This document shows, in pieces, positions 25,381-34,074 of a DNA stretch of 64,000 nt (the stretch's first letter is position 1; each line of letters begins with the position of its first letter). The notes under the pieces were generated by a model that worked only from the letters and a program-made list of their open reading frames with translations, was not told the DNA's origin and searched no databases. A program made the position numbers and the translations under genes. The stretch comes from Candidatus Aalborgicola lynettensis (GTDB lineage Bacteria > Pseudomonadota > Gammaproteobacteria > Burkholderiales > Burkholderiaceae_C), in assembly GCA_016719405.1 (NCBI GenBank), contig JADJZE010000001.1, forward strand, positions 310,001 through 374,000, in the 5' to 3' direction.

Positions 25381-26562
25381 GTGAACACGCGTTCGCCTGC
25401 GCCGACCCGGCGGCTTCGCATTGCGGTGCTGAACCGCACCTTCAGCCCCACCGGTGGCGGTGCGGAGCGGTACTCCATTGCATTGGTCGAGGCCCTGGCG
25501 CAGCGCCATGACATCCACGTGTTTGCCCAGCACATCCAGCATGCTTGGCCTGGGGTTAGCTACCACCCCGTATTTTTGCCTTTTGCCCGGCCGCGCTGGA
25601 TCAACCAGCTCTGGTTTGCGCTGGCGACCTGGTGGGCCACCCGGCGCGGTTTTGATGTGGTGCACTCGCACGAAAACACCTGGCACGGTCAGGTGCAAAC
25701 CGTGCATGTGGTGCCGGTCAAATACAGCCTGTTTCACCATGTCACGGGTTGGCGCAAGGGCTTGCGCTGGCTGAAGGTGATGACCAGCCCGCGTTTGTTG
25801 ACTTATCTGGCCCTGGAGTATTTTCGCTATGCCGCCGACCACGGGCGCTGTGTGGTGGTCACCTCGGACAGTTTGAATGCGGTGATGGCCAGTGCCTATC
25901 CGGCCACCGCGACGGTCGTGGTGCCGCCGGGGGTGGCCCGTATTGCCGACCCTGTGGATGCCGACACCCGGCGCCAGGCGCGCGTGGCCCTGGGTTTGCC
26001 GCTAGAGGGGCGCTGTGTGCTGTTTGTGGGCAACGATTACCGTAAAAAGGGCTTGCCGACCCTGGTGGAGGCGCTGCGGACTTTGCCAAAGGACTGCTAT
26101 GTGGCTGTGGTGGGCAATGCGGCACAAATTCCGGCCTTCCGTGCCGCGTTTCTGCACAGCGATACGGCCGAGCGGGTTCATTTTGTAGGTGCCCTCAACG
26201 ATGTGGATGTGGCTTACCGCGCTGCCGATTGCCTGGCCCATCCCACGCTGGAAGACACCTTTGCCATGGTGGTGCTGGAGGCCCTGGCGCATGGGCTGCC
26301 GGTGGTGGTGAGCAGTGCCCGGTTTTGTGGCATTGCCGGGTCTTTGCGTGACGGGCAAAACGCCTTGATTCTGGACGATCCTCGGGATGCGCAGGCCCTG
26401 GCAGCGGCGCTTGTGCGGGTATTGGATGATGCGGACACACGCCAGCGCCTGTGTCGTGGTGGAGTGTGTTTTGCGCAGACCTGCTTGTGGTCGCAGATCG
26501 CTCTAGAGCAAGACCGCATTTACGCCGCTGTAGCCTTGTGTACGCCTCCAAGTGGTCTGTAG
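25381..26562 (+). CDS. Glycosyltransferase family 4 (GT-B fold)
   Basis: A 393-residue protein with the GT4 pattern. An N-terminal acceptor domain has RTFSPTGGGAERYSI and VVHSHENTWHGQVQ. A donor-binding domain has VLFVGNDYRKKGLPTLVEAL and HPTLEDTFAMVVLEALAHGLPVVVS, including the E-x7-E motif. It resembles WaaG-like lipopolysaccharide core enzymes, but donor and acceptor cannot be assigned. The start is GTG at 25381, 34 bases after rng. Probably acts on the cytoplasmic face of the inner membrane. Confidence 0.88.
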   Translation: MNTRSPAPTRRLRIAVLNRTFSPTGGGAERYSIALVEALAQRHDIHVFAQHIQHAWPGVSYHPVFLPFARPRWINQLWFALATWWATRRGFDVVHSHENTWHGQVQTVHVVPVKYSLFHHVTGWRKGLRWLKVMTSPRLLTYLALEYFRYAADHGRCVVVTSDSLNAVMASAYPATATVVVPPGVARIADPVDADTRRQARVALGLPLEGRCVLFVGNDYRKKGLPTLVEALRTLPKDCYVAVVGNAAQIPAFRAAFLHSDTAERVHFVGALNDVDVAYRAADCLAHPTLEDTFAMVVLEALAHGLPVVVSSARFCGIAGSLRDGQNALILDDPRDAQALAAALVRVLDDADTRQRLCRGGVCFAQTCLWSQIALEQDRIYAAVALCTPPSGL

Positions 26563-26643
26563 CGCGTTGTTCTTCCGGGGCTGTCACCTGCACGCAGGCG
26601 GCCTTGCCGTAGATGCAGGGCAGTGGCCGGGGGTGGTGGTCGC

Positions 26644-27210
26644 ATGAAACTCTGGCTGGTCCGCCACGCGCAGCCTCTCGTGGCGCCGGGGCTGTGCTAC
26701 GGCGCGCTGGACCTGCCGGCCGATCCCTGCGCAACCCGGCAGGCCGCCCAAATCCTGGCGCAGGCATTGCCACAAAACCTGCAGGTAATCGGCTCACCGC
26801 TACAAAGATGTGAGCGCCTTGCGCACGCCCTGCAAGCGCTGCGGCCCGATTTGGCATATAAAACCGATGCGCGCCTGGCGGAGATGGACTTTGGCAATTG
26901 GGAGGGGCAGACGTGGGACGCCATTGCGCGCGCCGAGCTGGAGGCGTGGACAGACGATTTCGCCCACTGGCGTTGCGGTGGCGGCGAAAACGTGCAGAAT
27001 CTCATGGCGCGGGTTGCAGCAGTGTGGGACGCCAGTGTTGCGGCCAATCAGCCCACGGTATGGATCACCCATGCCGGCGTCATCCGTGCCGCCACGTTGT
27101 TGGCACGGGGGCAGCGTGCGGTGCAGCACGCCGCGCAGTGGCCGGGCGATGCCTGCGGTTTTGGCCAGTGGTGCGTGTTGAACCTGCCAACAAGTCAGCT
27201 GGCGGTTTGA
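26644..27210 (+). CDS. Histidine phosphatase family protein (CobC/phosphoglycerate mutase-like)
   Basis: A 188-residue protein starting MKLWLVRHAQP, whose RHA holds the phospho-accepting His. A second His lies in VWITHAGVIRA, and EMDFGNWEGQTWD is a typical family element. Alpha-ribazole phosphatase (CobC) is the closest type by pattern, but no cobalamin genes are nearby, so the substrate is open. The ATG at 26644 was preferred to an upstream alternative because it gives the standard N terminus. The 3' end overlaps the convergent glgP by 16 bases. Confidence 0.85.
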   Translation: MKLWLVRHAQPLVAPGLCYGALDLPADPCATRQAAQILAQALPQNLQVIGSPLQRCERLAHALQALRPDLAYKTDARLAEMDFGNWEGQTWDAIARAELEAWTDDFAHWRCGGGENVQNLMARVAAVWDASVAANQPTVWITHAGVIRAATLLARGQRAVQHAAQWPGDACGFGQWCVLNLPTSQLAV

Positions 27211-29660
27211 TTGAGCACCAGCGGCTCAATGCCCCAAATGTCTTTGGCGTATTCACCGATAGTGCGGTCGGATGAAAAATGGCCCATGCCCGCCACGTTC
27301 AAAATGGCACTGCGGCACCAGTCCGTTTGGCGCCGGTACAGCGCGTCCACCTTGTCCTGGGTTTCCACATAGTCGGCATAGTCGGCCAACAGTTGGTAGT
27401 GGTCCGACTCCAGCAGGGAATTAACGACATCGGCATACCGGTGTGGTTCTTCAGGCGAGAAGGCGCCCTCGGCCAGTCGGTCGATGGCATGCTTCAAGTC
27501 AAAGTTGGCTTCGTAAACCTCGCGTGGCTGGTAGCCGGCGCTGCGCAGCGCGGCCACCTTGTCGGTGCGGTTGCCAAAGATGAAGATGTTATCCAGACCC
27601 ACCTGTTCGGCCATTTCGATATTGGCGCCATCCCAGGTACCGATGGTCAGCGCACCGTTGAGGGCAAATTTCATGTTGCCGGTGCCCGATGCTTCGGTAC
27701 CGGCCGTCGAAATTTGCTCCGACAGGTTGGCCGCCGGAATGATGACTTCGGCCAGCGACACGCGGTAGTTGGGTATGAACACCACGCGCAGCAGATTGCC
27801 GATACGCAGGTCGTTGTTGACCACGCGGGCCACGTCGTTGATAAGGCGAATAATCAGCTTGGCCATGTAGTAGGCCGATGCGGCCTTGCCCGCAAAAATC
27901 ACCGTGCGTGGCACCCAATTGGCGTTGGGTTGGGCCAGGATGCGGTGGTAACGGGTGATGACATGCAGCACGTTGAGCAACTGGCGCTTGTACTCGTGCA
28001 TGCGTTTGACCTGGATGTCAAACAGGCTGTCAGGGTCAACAATAACGCCCGGGCAGCGTGCCATGTAATCCGCCAGACGCCGTTTGTTGAATTGCTTGGC
28101 CAACCGGAATGCGTTTTGAAACTCGGGTTGGTCGGCCAGGTCTTTCAGTTGGTGCAGCTGGTCGAGATTGCCGCGCCAGTCAGGGCCCAGGTGGCTGTCG
28201 ATCAGGTTCGATAGGGACGGGTTGGCCTGGCTGAGCCAGCGCCGGGGGGTGATGCCATTGGTCTTGTTGCAAAAGCGTTCGGGGTACAGCTTGGCAAAGT
28301 CCGCAAAAATGGTGTCCACCATCAGCTGGCTGTGCAGGGCCGATACGCCGTTGACCTTGTGGCTGGCCAGCGCCGACAGGTGCCCCATGCGCACCCGGCG
28401 GGTGCCGCGTTCATCAATCAGGGAAATGCGGCGCATCAGTTGCGGATCGTTCGGGTACTTTTGGTGCACCTCGGCCAGAAACTGGGCGTTGATGTCGAAG
28501 ATGATGCCCATGTGGCGCGGCAGCAGGCGCGACAGCAGGTCCACCGGCCAGGTTTCCAGCGCTTCTTCCATCAAGGTGTGGTTGGTGTACGAAAAAATGC
28601 GCGTGCACAGGCTCCAGCTCTTGGCCCAGTCGAGCTGGTACTCGTCGATCAGCAGGCGCATCAACTCGGGTATGGCCAATGCCGGGTGGGTGTCGTTGAG
28701 GTGGATGGCCACCTTGTCGGGCAGGTGCTCAAAACCACTGTGTTTTTTGAGGTGGCGACGCAGAATGTCTTGCAGCGAGGCACTGACGAAGAAGTACTCC
28801 TGGCGCAGGCGCAGTTCGCGCCCGTGTTCGGTGCGGTCGTCGGGGTACAGCACCCGGGAGACGTTTTCAGATACGTTTTTGGCCTCTACGGCCCGGATGT
28901 AGTCGCCGCGGTTGAACGCGTCCAGATTCACGCCACCGCTGGCACGTGCCGACCACAGGCGCATGGTGATGACGCTGCGCATTTTGTAACCGGGCACACC
29001 GCTGTCATAGGCGGTGGCGATCACGTCGTCGGTGTCCACCCAGCTGGAGTGGCCGTTGTGCGGAATCAGGCGTCCGCCAAAGCGCACCGTGTAGCTGAGT
29101 TCCGGGCGCATAAATTCCCAGGGGTAGCCATTGACCAGCCAGTAATCGGGTTCTTCCACCTGTTGACCGTGCTCAATGCGTTGCGAAAACATGCCGTATT
29201 CGTAGCGAATGCCGTAGCCAATGGCCGACAGGCCCAGGCTGGCCATGGAGTCCATAAAACACGCTGCCAGGCGGCCCAAGCCACCGTTGCCCAAGCCGGC
29301 GTCGGGTTCCATATCGATCAGTGCATCGAAGTCGGCACCGAGCAGGCTACAGGCTTGTTTGATGGGCTCGTAAATCTCGGCCGCCAGCATGGCGTTGGAC
29401 AAGGCCCGACCGGTCAAAAACTCCATGGAGAGGTAGTGCACGCGTTTGGCATCGTGTTCGCTGGCCTGGGCCAGCGATTCGCGCCAGGTGTCGATGATGC
29501 GGTCGCGCACGGCGTGGACCACGGCATACAACCAATCGCGCGGGGTGGCGGAGCGCAGGTCTTTGCCCACCTGGTAGACCAGGCGGTTGGAGATGGCGCG
29601 GCGCAGGTCGTCCACGCTGTTGGTGGGTTTGTCAAACTGGAATATGGGGCCTGTGGGCAT
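27195..29660 (-). CDS. glgP: Glycogen phosphorylase
   Basis: An 821-residue GT35 enzyme that removes glucose from glycogen chain ends as glucose-1-phosphate. HYLSMEFLTGRALSNAM near residue 75, GLGRLAACFMDSMA, and the C-terminal site AGTEASGTGNMKFALNGAL with the PLP-binding Lys are diagnostic. It is the last gene of the glycogen operon, 57 bases after glgA. Length is normal. Confidence 0.97.
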   Translation of the reverse strand: MPTGPIFQFDKPTNSVDDLRRAISNRLVYQVGKDLRSATPRDWLYAVVHAVRDRIIDTWRESLAQASEHDAKRVHYLSMEFLTGRALSNAMLAAEIYEPIKQACSLLGADFDALIDMEPDAGLGNGGLGRLAACFMDSMASLGLSAIGYGIRYEYGMFSQRIEHGQQVEEPDYWLVNGYPWEFMRPELSYTVRFGGRLIPHNGHSSWVDTDDVIATAYDSGVPGYKMRSVITMRLWSARASGGVNLDAFNRGDYIRAVEAKNVSENVSRVLYPDDRTEHGRELRLRQEYFFVSASLQDILRRHLKKHSGFEHLPDKVAIHLNDTHPALAIPELMRLLIDEYQLDWAKSWSLCTRIFSYTNHTLMEEALETWPVDLLSRLLPRHMGIIFDINAQFLAEVHQKYPNDPQLMRRISLIDERGTRRVRMGHLSALASHKVNGVSALHSQLMVDTIFADFAKLYPERFCNKTNGITPRRWLSQANPSLSNLIDSHLGPDWRGNLDQLHQLKDLADQPEFQNAFRLAKQFNKRRLADYMARCPGVIVDPDSLFDIQVKRMHEYKRQLLNVLHVITRYHRILAQPNANWVPRTVIFAGKAASAYYMAKLIIRLINDVARVVNNDLRIGNLLRVVFIPNYRVSLAEVIIPAANLSEQISTAGTEASGTGNMKFALNGALTIGTWDGANIEMAEQVGLDNIFIFGNRTDKVAALRSAGYQPREVYEANFDLKHAIDRLAEGAFSPEEPHRYADVVNSLLESDHYQLLADYADYVETQDKVDALYRRQTDWCRSAILNVAGMGHFSSDRTIGEYAKDIWGIEPLVLNQTAS

Positions 29661-29717
29661 GGAAAACCGCCTTGGTGAAAGGGCTGCAGATGGTGGTGCG
29701 GGAGCAGAATGCGCGGC

Positions 29718-31190
29718 CTAGGGGCGCAGTGCGTGGAACAGGTCGCAATAGTGCCGCGCCGACGCCATCCAGTCAAATTGCAGGGCCATGCCACGACGCT
29801 GCACGGTTTTCCAGGTCTTGGAATCCTGGTGCAGCGCAAAGGCACGCAGCAGGGCAGCATGCAAGGCCTCGGCGCTGAGTGCGTCGAAGACAAAGCCGGT
29901 GGCGGTTTTGGCGGCGTGGTTTGCGGTTGTGCAATCGACCACGGTATCGGCCAGGCCGCCGACCCGGCGCACCAGGGGCAGGGTGCCGTAGCGCAGGCCA
30001 TAAAGCTGCGTCAGTCCACAGGGCTCAAAGGCGGATGGCACCAGTACCACGTCGGAACCGCCCAGCACGGTGTGGGCGGTGGTTTCGTCGTAGCCGATGC
30101 GGATGCCGACCTGACCGGGGTACTGAATGGCCGCTTCACGCAAGGCTTGCTCCAAAGCAGCGTCGCCCTCGCCCAGCAAGGCCAATTGGCCACCGTTTTG
30201 AACCAGAGACTCCAAAACCTGCGGTAGCAGGTGCAGGCCTTTTTGCGCGGTGAGTCGGCTGACCACGCCAAACACCAGCGCATCCGGGCGCACCGCAAGC
30301 CCCAATTTTTTCTGCAGCGCTTTTTTGACTGCCGACTTGCCAGCCAATCGTTTGGCGTCAAACGGCTTGGGCAACAAGGGGTCGTTGGCAGGGTCCCATA
30401 ACTGATAGTCCACGCCATTGAGAATGCCACTGAGCAGGTGCGCGCGTTCGCGCAACAGGCCGTCCAGTCCACAACCTTGTTCTTCGGTCAAAATTTCCCG
30501 TGCGTAGCTGGGGCTGACGGTGGTGATGCGGTCGCTGAACTGCAACGCGGCCTTCATGTAGGACACCTGGCCGAAATACTCCAGACCGTGGATACCAAAA
30601 TACGTGTCGGGCAAGCCCAGTTTGGAGAATGTTTCGTAGGGGAATAGTCCCTGGTAGGCCAGGTTGTGGATGCTGAACACCGTAGCCGGCGTGCGCAGGC
30701 CCTGGTCTCTGAAGGCCTGCACGTAGGCCGGTGCCAAAGCGGTATGCCAGTCGTGGCAGTGAATGATGTCAGGCACCCAATGGGCGTCCAGACCCTGGCC
30801 CAAACAGGCAGCGGCCCAACCCAAGGCTGCAAAACGTTGGGCGTTGTCGCTCCAGTCGGTGCCGTCGGGGCCCAGGTAGGGGTTGCCGGTGCGGTCAAAC
30901 AGGGTGGGGGCGTGCAACAGGTACACCGGGGTGTGCCAGCCAGATAGTTCGCCCAGCGTGATGTTGGCCGGAGGGAGTTCGGGCGCCTGGCCCCAGGGTG
31001 TGGCGCAGGGCAGCGCGGCGGGTGCACCCCGCGCGGTCGCGTGGCTGGCCACGCCGGGAAAGGCGGGCAACACCATCCGCACCTCGCACCCCAGCGCAGC
31101 CAGTGCGGGTGGCAGGCCCGCGCTGACGTCCGCCAAGCCGCCGGTTTTAAGAAACGGGTACAGCTCGGAGCAGACGTATAAAACCTTCAT
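29718..31190 (-). CDS. glgA: Glycogen synthase (ADP-glucose dependent)
   Basis: A 490-residue GT5 enzyme that extends alpha-1,4-glucan from ADP-glucose. The ADP-glucose-binding KTGGLADVSAGLPPAL (about residues 16-31), HCHDWHTALAP and PSAFEPCGLTQLYGLRYGTLP are family signatures. The ATG overlaps the glgC stop as ATGA, so the two are translationally coupled. Confidence 0.97.
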   Translation of the reverse strand: MKVLYVCSELYPFLKTGGLADVSAGLPPALAALGCEVRMVLPAFPGVASHATARGAPAALPCATPWGQAPELPPANITLGELSGWHTPVYLLHAPTLFDRTGNPYLGPDGTDWSDNAQRFAALGWAAACLGQGLDAHWVPDIIHCHDWHTALAPAYVQAFRDQGLRTPATVFSIHNLAYQGLFPYETFSKLGLPDTYFGIHGLEYFGQVSYMKAALQFSDRITTVSPSYAREILTEEQGCGLDGLLRERAHLLSGILNGVDYQLWDPANDPLLPKPFDAKRLAGKSAVKKALQKKLGLAVRPDALVFGVVSRLTAQKGLHLLPQVLESLVQNGGQLALLGEGDAALEQALREAAIQYPGQVGIRIGYDETTAHTVLGGSDVVLVPSAFEPCGLTQLYGLRYGTLPLVRRVGGLADTVVDCTTANHAAKTATGFVFDALSAEALHAALLRAFALHQDSKTWKTVQRRGMALQFDWMASARHYCDLFHALRP

Positions 31191-32497
31191 GCGGGCAACT
31201 CCTCGTGGGTGGGGTCTGTGGATTGCGTCGATGCGGCAGGTGCCAGGGCTTGCAGCATGGCGGTAGTGACCAGCACCACGCCCTCGGGGCTGCGGTAAAA
31301 GCGCCGCGCGTCCTCGGCTGCATCAAAACCAATGGTGGTGTGGGGGGGAATATGGCAGCCCTCATCCACGACCACTTTGCGTAAACGGCAGTGGCGCCCG
31401 ATGTCCGCATCAGGCAGCACAACCGATTGTTCCACGCTGCTAAAGGAGTGCACTTGCACACCGGTGAATAAAACCGACTGGCGTACCGCCGCACCGGAGA
31501 TGATGCAGCCACCCGACACCATGGAGTCCACCGCCATGCCGCGGCGCCCGTCGTCGTTAAAGATGAACTTGGCCGGGGGCGATGTGGGCTGGTAGGTCCA
31601 GATCGGCCAGTCGCTGTCATATAGGTTGAGTTGGGGGGTGACGGCGCACAGGTCCATATTGCTGGCCCAATAGGCGTCTACCGTGCCCACATCGCGCCAA
31701 TAGGAGTGGGCCTCGGAATGGGTTTTGACGCAGGACATCTCAAACGGGTGGGCCACCACTTCGCCACGCGCCACCATGGCCGGAATCAGGTCTTTGCCGA
31801 AGTCGTGGCTGGACGATGCATCTTTGGCATCGGCCTGCAAGGCGGCAAACAGGTACTCGGCATTGAAAACATACACGCCCATGCTGGCCAGGGCCTGGCC
31901 GGGCTTGCCGGGCATGGATTGCGGTTGGGCCGGCTTTTCCTGAAAGCGGGTCACTTGGCGCTCGCCATTGATCGTCATGACGCCAAAAGCCGATGCCTCG
32001 TTCAGTGGTACCTCAATACACGCCACAGTACAAGGGGCACCCAACTCCACATGGTCTTCAATCAGGCTGGCGTAGTTCATCTTGTAGACGTGGTCACCGG
32101 CCAGAATCAGGACGTATTGCGGTGCATGCTCGCGCATGATGTCCAGGTTCTGGAACACGGCGTCGGCCGTACCCAGGTACCACGACTCTTCGTCCACCCG
32201 TTGTTGCGCGGGCAACAGGTCAATAAATTCGTTGACCTCGTTGCGCAGGAAAGACCAGCCATGCTGCAAGTGACGCAAGAGGCTATGTGATTTGTATTGC
32301 GTGAGCACGCCGATGCGGTGAAGCCCTGAGTTGACACAATTCGACAACACAAAATCAATGATGCGGAACTTGCCCCCAAACGGGACGGCCGGTTTGGCGC
32401 AGTGGTCGGTCAGGGCGTGCAGGCGCGAGCCCCGTCCGCCTGCCAGAACGAGGGCGATGGTTTTGCGAACCGGTCTGTGTTGGGCGCCAAGTTTCAT
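31187..32497 (-). CDS. glgC: Glucose-1-phosphate adenylyltransferase (ADP-glucose pyrophosphorylase)
   Basis: A 436-residue enzyme that makes ADP-glucose from glucose-1-phosphate and ATP, the committed and normally allosteric step of glycogen synthesis. LAGGRGSRLHALTDHCAKPAVPFGGK near the start is the nucleotide-binding signature (only part is conserved word for word), WYLGTADAVFQN follows, and the C-terminal part has the left-handed beta-helix pattern with DADIGRHCRLRKVVVDEGC. It starts 29 bases after malQ and overlaps glgA by 4 bases. Confidence 0.97.
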   Translation of the reverse strand: MKLGAQHRPVRKTIALVLAGGRGSRLHALTDHCAKPAVPFGGKFRIIDFVLSNCVNSGLHRIGVLTQYKSHSLLRHLQHGWSFLRNEVNEFIDLLPAQQRVDEESWYLGTADAVFQNLDIMREHAPQYVLILAGDHVYKMNYASLIEDHVELGAPCTVACIEVPLNEASAFGVMTINGERQVTRFQEKPAQPQSMPGKPGQALASMGVYVFNAEYLFAALQADAKDASSSHDFGKDLIPAMVARGEVVAHPFEMSCVKTHSEAHSYWRDVGTVDAYWASNMDLCAVTPQLNLYDSDWPIWTYQPTSPPAKFIFNDDGRRGMAVDSMVSGGCIISGAAVRQSVLFTGVQVHSFSSVEQSVVLPDADIGRHCRLRKVVVDEGCHIPPHTTIGFDAAEDARRFYRSPEGVVLVTTAMLQALAPAASTQSTDPTHEELPA

Positions 32498-32526
32498 AGT
32501 CGGCTTTCAATTGCGTAGTTTATGCG

Positions 32527-34074
32527 TCAGAGGGGAGGATTCAGGTTGCGGCCGTGCGCGCGGGTCAGTGCTGCCAGGCGCCGCGCCGGTTCGTCGCCAA
32601 TGGCGCGCCAGTCAAAGCGCCATTGCCAGCAATCCGTGGCCTGGCCGGGGGTGTTCATGCGGTGGGCGCCATCGAGCCCGAGCACGTCTTGAAACGGAAT
32701 GATCACGGTGTTGGCCACCGATTGGGACAGCGCTTGCAGCATGGCCCAATGGATTTCGGTATCGACTTGGGGGCCCAAGTAGCGGCGCACGGCGTCTTGC
32801 TCGGCGGCGCTGGCCGACTGCCACCAGCCGACGCTGGTGTTGTTGTCGTGGGTGCCGGTGTAGGCCACGGTTTGCGCCGCGTAGTTGTGTGGCAAGTAAG
32901 GGTTGGCGGGTGTATCACCAAAGGCAAACTGCAGCACACGCATGCCGGGAAAACCGCAGGCTTGGCGCAATGCCACCACGGCCGGTGTGATTTCGCCCAG
33001 GTCTTCGGCAATGATGGGAAGTCCGTTGGTGGCTGCACTCTCGGTTCCAGCCTCGCTCTCTGCCCCAAGCAGCGCGTCAAACAGGGCTTTTCCGGGGCCG
33101 GCACACCACTGGCCCGCTACGGCCGTGGGCTCGCTGGCGGGTATCTCCCAGTAGGTGTCGAAGCCGCGGAAGTGGTCTACGCGCACAATGTCCACCAAGC
33201 CCAGCAAGTGCTGCAGCCGGGCTTTCCACCACGCAAACCCGTCCGCTTGCATGGCATCCCAGCGGTACAAGGGGTTGCCCCAGCGTTGCCCGGTGGTGCT
33301 GAAATAGTCCGGGGGCACACCGGCCACCACAGTGGGCGCACCGTGTTCGTCCAGTTGGTACTGTGCGGCGTTCATCCACACGTCGGCACTGTGGTGGGCC
33401 ACAAAAATGGGGGCATCGCCGACGATTGCCACGCCGTTGTCATGGGCATAGTCGCGCAGTGCTTGCCACTGCACGCCAAAGCGCCACTGCACAAAGCTGA
33501 AAAAACCCACTTCATCGGCCAAGTCTTCGCTTGCCGCCGCCAGCGCCTGCGGGTCGCGTTGCGCCAGCGCAGCGGGCCAGTCGGTCCAGGGCTGTCCGTA
33601 GCACACATCCAGGGCCATGAACAGGGCGTAACCGTCCAGCCAATGGGCTTGCTCGGCCCGAAAGGTACTGAACTCTGCCCCATCCGTTGCATCGTTTTTT
33701 TGCTGAAAACCAAGCCATGCCGCACGCAGGCGGGCCATGCGGTAGGGGGTTACGCGATCAAAGTCGCAGTGCTGGACATCCCACTCGGTGGGCGCTTCAC
33801 TGCGCAACCAGCCGTTGCGCACCAGGTCGTCAAAGTCCACCAGCAGCGGGTTACCGGCGAACGTGCTGGGGCTGGTGTAGGGCGAGTTGCCCGGGCCTAC
33901 CGGCGACAGCGGCAAAATTTGCCACAGGCGTTGCCCGGCTGCGACCAGCCAGTCCACAAAGTGGTAGGCATTGGCACCCAAGTCGCCCGAGCCGTGGGCG
34001 CCGGGCAGCGAGGTGATGTGCAGCAGAACACCGCTTTGGCGGTGCGACAGCAGGGGGTGGGCGGACGGGCTCAT
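32527..34074 (-). CDS. malQ: 4-alpha-glucanotransferase (amylomaltase)
   Basis: A 515-residue GH77 enzyme that transfers alpha-1,4-glucan segments and recycles short maltodextrins. GVLLHITSLPG at the start, PLSPVGPGNSPYTSPS, the nucleophile in IVRVDHFRGFD, the acid/base in IIAEDLGEITP and YTGTHDNNT are all typical. The ATG at 34074 was chosen because it overlaps the glgX stop as ATGA; the longer open frame to 34248 lies inside glgX. Confidence 0.95.
   Translation of the reverse strand: MSPSAHPLLSHRQSGVLLHITSLPGAHGSGDLGANAYHFVDWLVAAGQRLWQILPLSPVGPGNSPYTSPSTFAGNPLLVDFDDLVRNGWLRSEAPTEWDVQHCDFDRVTPYRMARLRAAWLGFQQKNDATDGAEFSTFRAEQAHWLDGYALFMALDVCYGQPWTDWPAALAQRDPQALAAASEDLADEVGFFSFVQWRFGVQWQALRDYAHDNGVAIVGDAPIFVAHHSADVWMNAAQYQLDEHGAPTVVAGVPPDYFSTTGQRWGNPLYRWDAMQADGFAWWKARLQHLLGLVDIVRVDHFRGFDTYWEIPASEPTAVAGQWCAGPGKALFDALLGAESEAGTESAATNGLPIIAEDLGEITPAVVALRQACGFPGMRVLQFAFGDTPANPYLPHNYAAQTVAYTGTHDNNTSVGWWQSASAAEQDAVRRYLGPQVDTEIHWAMLQALSQSVANTVIIPFQDVLGLDGAHRMNTPGQATDCWQWRFDWRAIGDEPARRLAALTRAHGRNLNPPL

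Noticed and set aside
28332..29678. A 448-codon plus-strand frame across glgP
   Set aside because: Shadow of glgP; glycogen phosphorylase motifs are unambiguous on the other strand.
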